DNA of 64,000 bases from an uncultured Oceanospirillales bacterium. Lineage in GTDB: Bacteria > Pseudomonadota > Gammaproteobacteria > Xanthomonadales > SZUA-36. The notes below the pieces were generated by a model. It did not search any database, was not told the origin of the DNA, and worked only from the letters and a program-made list of their open reading frames with translations. Positions 55,818 to 62,401 of the stretch are shown here, in pieces. The position numbers and the translations under genes are program-made. The stretch spans positions 186,001 through 250,000 of the forward strand of contig CAJXKA010000002.1 in NCBI GenBank assembly GCA_913055655.1, read 5' to 3'. How positions within the stretch are numbered: position 1 is the stretch's first letter; each line of letters starts with the position of its first letter.

Positions 55818-56965
55818 GTTTTTCCGATTTCGACCGCGCGTGCATGGCCCGGGCCCTCGAACTGGCCGCGCGCGGCATGCGCACCACGTCACCCAACCCG
55901 AGGGTCGGTTGTGTGATCGCCCGCGACGGCCAGGTGCTGGCCGAGGGCTGGCATGCGCACGCCGGCGGCCCGCACGCCGAGATCGCCGCGCTCGCTGCCC
56001 TGGAAGCGCCGGGCGACGCCCGTGGCGCGACCGCCTACGTGACGCTGGAACCCTGCTCTCACCATGGCCGCACGCCGCCCTGCGCCGACGCGCTGGTCGA
56101 GGCCGGCATCACCGATGTCGTGATCGCGGCCGGCGACCCGAATCCCGAGGTCAATGGCCAGGGTATCGCGCGGTTGCGCGAGGCGGGCATTGCCTGCCGC
56201 ACCGGCCTGATGGCGGCGGAGGCGGACGAACTGAACCCCGGCTTCAACCAGCGGATGCGCACCGGTCGCCCGTTCGTGCGGGTCAAGCTGGCGCAGAGCC
56301 TGGACGGCCGCATCGCGCTGGGCAGCGGTGCGAGCCAGTGGATCACCGGTGCGGCGGCGCGTGCCGACGTCCAGCACTGGCGTGCCCGCGCATCCGTCAT
56401 CCTGACCGGTATCGGCACCGTCGCCATGGACGATCCGTCGCTGAACGTCCGCCTGCCGGCAGATGTCGCGCCGGCGCATGTCGCCGCCGATCCACAGCCA
56501 TTGCGGGTGATCGTCGACAGTCGCTGGCGCACGCCCGTGGCGGCGCGGACCCTGTCCCTGCCCGGTCAGGTCGTCATCGCCGGTTGCGAGAACGCGCCCA
56601 TTCCGGAATTGCTGGCCACGACGGAAGCCGAGCTGTTACAGCTTCCGTCGACCACGGCCTCGCCCACTGACCGCGTCGACCTGCACGCGCTGATGCGCGA
56701 ACTGGCCGCTCGCGAGGCCAACGAGGTGCACGTGGAGGCCGGTGGCCGGCTCTGCGGCGCGCTGCTGGAAGCCGGCCTGGTCGACGAACTGCTGGTGTAC
56801 GTGGCCCCCTGCCTTCTGGGACAGGACGGCCTGCCGTCATTCGCCTTCGGGCCGCTGGAGGCCATGGACAGCCGGCCAACGTTTGCCTGGATTGATCGCC
56901 AGATGTTCGGCGATGACTTGAGAATCCGGCTGCGGCCGCAATATCGGGACAGCCAGGCCCATTGA
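55814..56965 (+). CDS. ribD: Bifunctional riboflavin deaminase/reductase RibD
   Basis: A 383-residue enzyme of riboflavin synthesis. The deaminase half (about 1-145) has the zinc motif HAHAGGPHAEIAAL (HAE) and EPCSHHGRTPPC. The reductase half (about 150-380) begins RPFVRVKLAQSLDGRIAL and contains WITGAAARADVQHWRA and EVHVEAGGRLCGALLEAGLVDEL. The GTG at 55814 is set by its 4-nt overlap with nrdR. Confidence 0.95.
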   Translation: MSFSDFDRACMARALELAARGMRTTSPNPRVGCVIARDGQVLAEGWHAHAGGPHAEIAALAALEAPGDARGATAYVTLEPCSHHGRTPPCADALVEAGITDVVIAAGDPNPEVNGQGIARLREAGIACRTGLMAAEADELNPGFNQRMRTGRPFVRVKLAQSLDGRIALGSGASQWITGAAARADVQHWRARASVILTGIGTVAMDDPSLNVRLPADVAPAHVAADPQPLRVIVDSRWRTPVAARTLSLPGQVVIAGCENAPIPELLATTEAELLQLPSTTASPTDRVDLHALMRELAAREANEVHVEAGGRLCGALLEAGLVDELLVYVAPCLLGQDGLPSFAFGPLEAMDSRPTFAWIDRQMFGDDLRIRLRPQYRDSQAH

Positions 56966-56990
56966 CGGGCCCGACGAACGCGGAGCGCAC

Positions 56991-57602
56991 ATGTTCACCG
57001 GAATCATCACCCACCAGGGCCGACTGGCCGCCAGCGAGACGATCGGCGGCGATCGCCGCATGACCTTCGAGGTGCCGGTCGATGCACTCGAAGGCGCCCG
57101 CGACGGTGACAGCATGTGCGTGTCCGGCGCCTGCCTGACGATGCTGGCCCCGGCGGACGGCCGTTTCGACGCCGACGTTTCCGCGGAAACGCTCGCCCTG
57201 ACCACGCTGGGCGCGCTGGTGCCGGGCGCGACGGTCAACCTGGAGCCGGCCCTGCGCGCCGGCGACCCACTGGGCGGCCACCTGGTCAGCGGCCATGTCG
57301 ACGGCATAGCACGCCTGGCCGACCGGGCGCCTGACGGCCGCGCCGAGCGCTTCGGTTTCACGGTGCCGGCCGGGCTGGCGAAGTACATCGCCACGAAAGG
57401 GTCGATCTGCGTCGACGGCGTCAGCCTGACGGTCAACGCGGTCGCCGGCGAGCGCTTCGAAGTCTGTATCATTCCCCATACGCTGGCGGTCACCACGCTG
57501 GGACAGCTGGCGCCCGGAGACGAAGTGAATATCGAGGTGGACATGGTGGCGCGATACCTGGAACGGTTGCTCGACGCACCCCGGTCGGGGGAGGGCGCAT
57601 GA
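56991..57602 (+). CDS. ribE: Riboflavin synthase alpha subunit
   Basis: A 203-residue trimeric enzyme that dismutates two lumazines to riboflavin. Two homologous barrels are visible: the first starts [12 protein letters not shown] and has [12 protein letters not shown], the second has [15 protein letters not shown] and [15 protein letters not shown]. The gene is also called ribC in some species. It overlaps ribBA by 4 nt (ATGA). Confidence 0.94.
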   Translation: MFTGIITHQGRLAASETIGGDRRMTFEVPVDALEGARDGDSMCVSGACLTMLAPADGRFDADVSAETLALTTLGALVPGATVNLEPALRAGDPLGGHLVSGHVDGIARLADRAPDGRAERFGFTVPAGLAKYIATKGSICVDGVSLTVNAVAGERFEVCIIPHTLAVTTLGQLAPGDEVNIEVDMVARYLERLLDAPRSGEGA

Positions 57603-58720
57603 GTTTCAACACCATTCCCGAGCTGGTCGACGATATCCGGGAAGGCCGCATGGTCATCCTGGTCGACGACGAGGACCGCGAGAACGAGGGCGACCTCATC
57701 ATGGCGGCCGAGAAAGTCCGCCCGGAAGACATCAACTTCATGGCCACCCACGGCCGGGGCCTGATCTGCCTGCCGTTGACCGTCGATCACTGCCGGCAGC
57801 TGGGCTTGCCGCTGATGGTCAGCCGCAACGAGGCGCGTTTCTCCACCAATTTCACGGTGTCGATCGAGGCCGCCGAGGGCATCACCACCGGCATTTCCGC
57901 CCATGATCGCGCGCACACGGTGCGCACCGCCGTGGCGCCGGGCGCGGGGCCGAAAGACCTCTCCCAGCCCGGCCACGTGTTTCCGCTGATGGCCAGCCCC
58001 GGCGGCGTACTGACCCGCGCCGGCCACACCGAGGCGAGTATTGACCTGGCCGCGCTGGCGGGGCTCAGCCCCGCGGCCGTGCTGGTCGAGGTGCTGAATG
58101 CCGACGGCAGCATGGCGCGACGTCCGGAACTGGAGGCCTTCGCCGCCGAGCATGACCTGAAGATCGGCACCATCGCCGACCTGATCCGCTACCGGCTGGA
58201 GAACGAGCGCACCGTCGAATGCCTGTCCTCCCACGAGGTCGACACCGATTTCGGCCCGTTCACGATGCACACCTACCGCGACACCATCGAGAACCGCGTT
58301 CACCTGGCCATGCTGCGCGGCGATCCGTCGGAACACGACGAGATGCTGGTGCGTGTCCATGTGCAGAACCCGCTGAACGATGTGCTGGGTGTCCATCGCG
58401 AAGATTTTGGCCTGCCGCTGCGCTACGCCATGCGCGAAATCGATCGCCGCGGCGCCGGCCTTGTGCTGGTGCTGGGCGGCAACAACGACGACGACGCCCT
58501 GCTGCGGCGCATCCAGGCCGAACCGGAGCCGGATATCCTGCCCACCGGCGATAACCGCCAGTCGCGCGAACTGCGCACCTACGGCATCGGCGCGCAGATC
58601 ATCACCGACCTGGGCATTCGGCGCATGCGCGTGCTCAGCGCCCCCACCCGGATGTCCGGCCTGTCCGGTTTCGGCCTGGAAGTGGTGGGCTACGACGAGC
58701 CGACGGAACCCGAATCATGA
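57599..58720 (+). CDS. ribBA: 3,4-dihydroxy-2-butanone-4-phosphate synthase with degenerate GTP cyclohydrolase II domain
   Basis: A 373-residue RibBA-type protein. The synthase half (about 1-205) is intact: [28 protein letters not shown] and [15 protein letters not shown]. The C-terminal half has the GTP cyclohydrolase II fold ([42 protein letters not shown]). It lacks the three zinc-binding cysteines: the normal SECLTGD...RCDCG region reads [15 protein letters not shown]. Only the synthase activity is expected, so a separate ribA should exist elsewhere. It sits in the riboflavin operon before ribH with 4-nt overlaps. No FMN riboswitch is visible. Confidence 0.92.
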   Translation: MSFNTIPELVDDIREGRMVILVDDEDRENEGDLIMAAEKVRPEDINFMATHGRGLICLPLTVDHCRQLGLPLMVSRNEARFSTNFTVSIEAAEGITTGISAHDRAHTVRTAVAPGAGPKDLSQPGHVFPLMASPGGVLTRAGHTEASIDLAALAGLSPAAVLVEVLNADGSMARRPELEAFAAEHDLKIGTIADLIRYRLENERTVECLSSHEVDTDFGPFTMHTYRDTIENRVHLAMLRGDPSEHDEMLVRVHVQNPLNDVLGVHREDFGLPLRYAMREIDRRGAGLVLVLGGNNDDDALLRRIQAEPEPDILPTGDNRQSRELRTYGIGAQIITDLGIRRMRVLSAPTRMSGLSGFGLEVVGYDEPTEPES

Positions 58721-59193
58721 GCATCACCGAACTGTCTCCAGACCGACCGGCCCGCCGCGTGCGGATCGGCATTGCCGCGGCACGCTTCAACCAGTTCATC
58801 ACCGACCAGCTGCTGGAAGGCGCGCAGGACGCACTGCAGCGTAGCGGCGTCGACCCGGCTGATATCACGCTGGCCTGGGTGCCCGGCGCGTACGAGTTAC
58901 CGCTGGCCGCGGACCGCCTGCTGGCGGCCGGTTGCGATGGCGTGCTGGCGCTCGGCGCCGTCATCCGCGGCGGCACGCCGCATTTCGATTACGTTGCCGG
59001 CGAATGCGCCAGCGGCCTAATGCGCGTGGGCCTGGACCATGGCCGGCCGGCGATGTTCGGCGTGCTGACCACTGACACGGTCGAACAGGCCCTGGAGCGC
59101 GCCTCGGTGGACGAGGGCAACAAGGGTTACGATGTGGCGACCGGCCTGTTGCAGATGATCGCGCTGGGTGACGCCATCGGGGGTGCGCCATGA
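58717..59193 (+). CDS. ribH: 6,7-dimethyl-8-ribityllumazine synthase
   Basis: A 158-residue enzyme that condenses the RibBA and RibD products. Key segments are IAAARFNQFITDQLLEGAQDAL, AWVPGAYELPLAADRLL, GAVIRGGTPHFDYVAGECASG (active-site His) and FGVLTTDTVEQALERA. It overlaps ribBA upstream and nusB downstream by 4 nt each. Confidence 0.95.
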   Translation: MSITELSPDRPARRVRIGIAAARFNQFITDQLLEGAQDALQRSGVDPADITLAWVPGAYELPLAADRLLAAGCDGVLALGAVIRGGTPHFDYVAGECASGLMRVGLDHGRPAMFGVLTTDTVEQALERASVDEGNKGYDVATGLLQMIALGDAIGGAP

Positions 59194-59636
59194 ACGACAA
59201 GACCAACTGGGAACCACGCTCGCGGGCGCGCCGGCGGGCGCTGCAGGCGCTCTACCAGTGGCGCATGACCGACCAGGCGATCAACGACATCCTCGCCCAG
59301 TTCCTTGAAACCCAGGACTTCAGTGGCGTTGACGAGGCCTATTTTGAAATGCTGTTGCGCGGCGTGGAAAGGACATCCGGCGAGCTGGCGGAACAACTGG
59401 AACCCCACATGGACCGGCCTTTGTCGAGCTGTGACCTGATGGAGCAGCTGGTGCTGCTGATCAGCGCCTGGCAGCTGCGCAACGAGCCCGAAACGCCCGG
59501 CGCCGTGGTGCTGGACGAGGCCGCGGATCTCGCCAACCGTTTCGGCTCCGCGCAGACCCATACCTACGTCACCGCGGTGCTGGACCGCGCCGCGCGTGCC
59601 TGTGGCGCGCTGCCCAGCCCGGCGCCCGGTGGGTGA
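59190..59636 (+). CDS. nusB: Transcription antitermination protein NusB
   Basis: A 148-residue all-helical RNA-binding protein that with NusE acts in rRNA antitermination. SRARRRALQALYQWRMTD is the conserved N-terminus, and PGAVVLDEAADLANRFGSAQTHTYVTAVLDRAAR the C-terminal signature. It follows ribH as in many proteobacteria. The thiL GTG overlaps its last codons. Confidence 0.94.
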   Translation: MNDKTNWEPRSRARRRALQALYQWRMTDQAINDILAQFLETQDFSGVDEAYFEMLLRGVERTSGELAEQLEPHMDRPLSSCDLMEQLVLLISAWQLRNEPETPGAVVLDEAADLANRFGSAQTHTYVTAVLDRAARACGALPSPAPGG

Positions 59637-60576
59637 ATTCGACCTGATCGAACGCCTGCGCGCGGCCGCGCCTGCGGCCGGGCCCGGACTGGCGCTGGGC
59701 ATCGGCGACGACGCCGCGCTGATCGACGTGCCGGCCGGCCTGCAACTGGTCGCCTGCACCGACACGCTGAACGCGGGTATTCATTTTCCGGCCGACACCG
59801 CGCCCGCGGCCATCGGCCACAAGGCCCTGGCCGTGAATCTCAGCGACCTCGCCGCGATGGGCGCCCGCCCCGCCTGGGCGCTGCTGAACCTGTCATTGCC
59901 CGACGCCGACCCGGCCTGGCTCGATGACTTCACCGCGGGGCTCGCCGCACTCGCCCGGGAAACCGGTACCGTGCTCGCCGGTGGCGACACCACGCGTGGC
60001 CCGTTGTCCGTGACCGTCACCGCCCTGGGGCTTGTCCCCACCGGGTGCGCGCTCACCCGCGCCGGTGCCCGCGCGGGCGACCTCGTGGTCGTTTCCGGCA
60101 CGCTGGGCGATGCCGCCCACGCGCTGCATTCACCGACCAACCCGGTGACGAAACAGCGCCTGGACTATCCGGCCCCACGACTGGCGCTGGGGCAGCAGTT
60201 GCGCGGCGTCGCCACGGCCTGCATCGATGTCTCCGACGGGCTCGCGGCCGATCTCGGCCACATCCTGTCGGCCTCCGGGGTGGGCGCCCGCCTGGCCGCC
60301 GGGGACCTGCCCGCGTCCGAACCGATACGCGCCCTGTCCTTCGAGAAACGTGTCCGTTACCAGCTCACCGGCGGTGATGATTACGAGCTGTGCTTCACGC
60401 TGCCCCCGGAACACCGCGCAGACCTGGCGCAACTCGCCGAACACGCCGACGTGCCGTTAACGGTCATGGGTGAAATCACACCGTCCGCCGGACTCGTGGT
60501 GACCGACCCGGACGGCCATCCCCTGGACCCCGCCATGTTCGGCGGCTTCGACCACTTCGCCGGAAAATCCGCATGA
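59629..60576 (+). CDS. thiL: Thiamine-monophosphate kinase
   Basis: A 315-residue ATP-dependent kinase making thiamine pyrophosphate. The GTG at 59629 yields GEFDLIERLRAAAP, the usual ThiL N-terminus. GIGDDAALIDVPAG binds ATP and magnesium, HKALAVNLSDLAAMGARPAWALLNLSLP follows, and CIDVSDGLAADLGHIL and QLTGGDDYELCFTLP complete the motifs. It overlaps nusB by 8 nt and pgpA by 4 nt, keeping the cofactor gene order. Confidence 0.95.
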   Translation: MGEFDLIERLRAAAPAAGPGLALGIGDDAALIDVPAGLQLVACTDTLNAGIHFPADTAPAAIGHKALAVNLSDLAAMGARPAWALLNLSLPDADPAWLDDFTAGLAALARETGTVLAGGDTTRGPLSVTVTALGLVPTGCALTRAGARAGDLVVVSGTLGDAAHALHSPTNPVTKQRLDYPAPRLALGQQLRGVATACIDVSDGLAADLGHILSASGVGARLAAGDLPASEPIRALSFEKRVRYQLTGGDDYELCFTLPPEHRADLAQLAEHADVPLTVMGEITPSAGLVVTDPDGHPLDPAMFGGFDHFAGKSA

Positions 60577-61061
60577 ATCGCCCGGTGAACCCCATACGCG
60601 TGTTCCGCAGCTGGGACGGCTTCCTGGCCATGGGGTTTGGCTCTGGCCTGTCGCCGAAGGCACCGGGCACCGCCGGCACCCTGGTGGCGGTGCCCCTGGC
60701 ATGGCTGATGCAGCCGCTTGGCACCTGGGTCATGCTGGCCATTGTCGCCGTCACGTTCGCGTTCGGCACCTGGATCTGCGACCGGGTCGGTCGTCGCCTG
60801 GGCGTGTCGGATCACGGTTCGCTGGTCTGGGACGAGTTCGTTGGCTACTGGTTCGCCATCGCGTTCGTACCGCCCGGCTGGGCGTGGCTGCTGGCCGGCT
60901 TCGTGGCCTTCCGCGTGTTCGATATTCTCAAGCCCTGGCCGATCCGGCAGGCGGACCGACATGTACACGGCGGCTTCGGTGTCATGCTCGACGACCTCGT
61001 GGCCGGGGGCTACGCGGCCCTCGTCCTCTTCGCTGCGGAGCGGCTCGCCGGGGCGGGGTGA
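60573..61061 (+). CDS. pgpA: Phosphatidylglycerophosphatase A
   Basis: A 162-residue membrane enzyme that dephosphorylates phosphatidylglycerol phosphate. Signature: MGFGSGLSPKAPGTAGTLVAVPLAW and LVWDEFVGYWFAIAFVP, with FRVFDILKPWPIRQADRHVHGGFGVMLDDLVAGGYAAL at the end. The thiL-pgpA order is widespread. Its stop is the TGA in GGGGTGAG at the left end of the palindromic element that follows. Confidence 0.94.
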   Translation: MNRPVNPIRVFRSWDGFLAMGFGSGLSPKAPGTAGTLVAVPLAWLMQPLGTWVMLAIVAVTFAFGTWICDRVGRRLGVSDHGSLVWDEFVGYWFAIAFVPPGWAWLLAGFVAFRVFDILKPWPIRQADRHVHGGFGVMLDDLVAGGYAALVLFAAERLAGAG

Positions 61062-61249
61062 GGGTTTGGGTTCGGTGGGCTGCGGCCGGGCCTTCGGCTT
61101 CCCTCGCTTGTGTTGACCTTTGTGCGGTCGGGCTGGCGGAACATCCTGTTCCGTCAGCCCTCGGCGCGCCATCCCTGGCGCGCCGACCGCAGTCGGCCAA
61201 CAACGCTCGGCCGTCCGAAGCCCACCGAACCCAAACCCTCACCCCGCCC
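61051..61249. repeat. Long palindromic element with perfect 31-bp arms downstream of pgpA
   Basis: Arms 61051-61081 and 61219-61249 are perfect reverse complements over 31 bp and include GGGTGAG and CTCACCC near their ends. The interior folds further: TGCGGTCGG pairs with CCGACCGCA around two hairpins, one 14-bp with a single wobble (GGGCTGGCGGAACA region) and one perfect 10-bp (CGGCGCGCCA/TGGCGCGCCG). The left arm has four runs of three or more G within 20 nt, a G-quadruplex motif. The arm covers the last codons and stop of pgpA. No coding potential is seen. Confidence 0.9.
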
Positions 61250-61313
61250 GTGAACCGCCCCCGTGGGCGTTAACGTTTAAACCGGAATCCCTCCAGCTGG
61301 CCAGGCGTCCGGT

Positions 61314-61424
61314 GCGCCGGGTGGTGGGTCTGTGCGGGGTTCCTTTTGAGGTGCCGAGCCGGGCCGCGCGAGGGAAGCCGAAGGCCACCGAGACGGTACC
61401 GCGCACAGACCCACCACCCGGCGC
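61314..61424. repeat. Second palindromic element with perfect 23-bp arms, related to the first
   Basis: Arms 61314-61336 and 61402-61424 match perfectly over 23 bp (beginning GCGCCGGGTGGTGGG). The interior contains a 19-nt motif at 61368-61386 (GCGAGGGAAGCCGAAGGCC) that also occurs, reverse-complemented, at 61089-61107 in the neighbouring element. It ends 15 nt before the 3' end of the convergent dolP gene, so it could serve as a terminator for both strands, though no T-run is present. The 64 nt between the two elements contain nothing I recognise. Confidence 0.82.
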
Positions 61425-61438
61425 CGGGCGACAGCCCT

Positions 61439-62014
61439 TCAGTCCGTGTAGTTGAAGACCGTGACGACCTTGTCCACGCCGCCGATATTGCGCACCACCT
61501 CGGTGACCGCGGTGGCCTCGTCGCGGCTGATGGTACCCATCAGGTAGACGGTACCGGCCGAGGTCACGACCTTGACGCGGTCGGGGTCGAAACCCGGCAG
61601 GGTATTGTCGGTCAGCAGCGTGGTGGTCACCTTGGCGGTCAGCCAGCTGTTGTTGGCACGGGTGCCGATGTCGGCACGTTCGGCCACGACAATCTCGTTG
61701 ACCACGCGTTCGACGTTGCTGACGCTACCGGCCAGGCGCTCGGCCAGTTGCCGCTTGGCCTCGGTGTCGGTTTCACCCATCAGCAACACCATGCGCTCGT
61801 GCGCCTCGACCTTGATATGGCTTTCCTGGCCGATCTCCGGGGCGGCGTAAATGGCGTCGATGACGCGCACCTCGATGGTGTGGTCATCGAGCACCGTGCC
61901 CATGCTGCGGTTGTGCGTACAGCCGCCGGCTGCCAGCACGGCGAGCAGGGCGAAAATGGTGACCAGGCCGGCCCGGGCCGGGCGTCGCGGTTGCAGTCGT
62001 CTTGCGGGTATCAC
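61439..62014 (-). CDS. dolP: BON-domain outer-membrane lipoprotein (DolP/YraP-like)
   Basis: A 191-residue lipoprotein from GTG 62014, which has GGAGG 11 nt upstream. The signal ends with a LAAGGC-type lipobox. Two BON domains follow: about residues 50-110 (IEVRVIDAIYAAPEI ... VVNEIVVAE) and 125-190 (WLTAKVTTTLLTD ... VVTVFNYTD). DolP stabilises the outer membrane and acts near the division site in E. coli. It follows lpoA-yraN as in E. coli, but diaA is missing between yraN and dolP. Confidence 0.88.
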   Translation of the reverse strand: MIPARRLQPRRPARAGLVTIFALLAVLAAGGCTHNRSMGTVLDDHTIEVRVIDAIYAAPEIGQESHIKVEAHERMVLLMGETDTEAKRQLAERLAGSVSNVERVVNEIVVAERADIGTRANNSWLTAKVTTTLLTDNTLPGFDPDRVKVVTSAGTVYLMGTISRDEATAVTEVVRNIGGVDKVVTVFNYTD

Positions 62015-62034
62015 GGAAGCATGTCCTCCAGGTT

Positions 62035-62397
62035 TCAGATGGCGTCGAATGCCGCGCGCACCCATTCGTAACGGGGCCGGCTGGCATCACCGCCGATGGC
62101 GACGACGTCAAACCGGCAGGGTCCGCGCGCCAGCCGGGGTCGGCGGCTCAGGAATATGCCCGCCGCGCGGATGATCTTCAAGCGCTTTGCGGCGGTGATC
62201 GAACCCAGGCCGCCGCCATGACCGTCGCCGCGCCGATAACGCACCTCGACGAACACCGTGGTGTCATCGTCGCGCATCACGAGGTCAAGTTCGCCCAGCC
62301 GGCAATGGAAGTTCCGCTCCAGCGTGGCCAGGCCGTTGGCTTGCAGGTAGCGCTCTGCGCGCTGCTCCCACTCGGCGCCACGTGGGTGCGGTTTCAT
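62035..62397 (-). CDS. yraN: YraN family endonuclease-fold protein
   Basis: A 120-residue UPF0102 protein with a restriction-endonuclease-like fold. The N-terminus has GAEWEQRAERYLQANGLATLERNFHCRLGELDLVMRDDDTTVFVEVRYR, where the conserved E, D and E-x-K/R positions are visible. SITAAKRLKIIRAAGIFL is the C-terminal helix. Its role is uncertain. It lies 4 nt from lpoA and 20 nt from dolP on the same strand. Confidence 0.9.
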   Translation of the reverse strand: MKPHPRGAEWEQRAERYLQANGLATLERNFHCRLGELDLVMRDDDTTVFVEVRYRRGDGHGGGLGSITAAKRLKIIRAAGIFLSRRPRLARGPCRFDVVAIGGDASRPRYEWVRAAFDAI

Positions 62398-62401
62398 GGC
62401 C

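Noticed and set aside
55279..57598. FMN riboswitch upstream of the riboflavin genes
   Set aside because: Gaps are 14 nt before nrdR and 25 nt between ribD and ribE, and the other junctions overlap. There is no room for an RFN element.
61062..61438. Small genes in the pgpA-dolP gap
   Set aside because: Short frames are only translations of the palindromic elements. They lack ribosome-binding sites and are dominated by Arg, Pro and Gly from the GC-rich arms.
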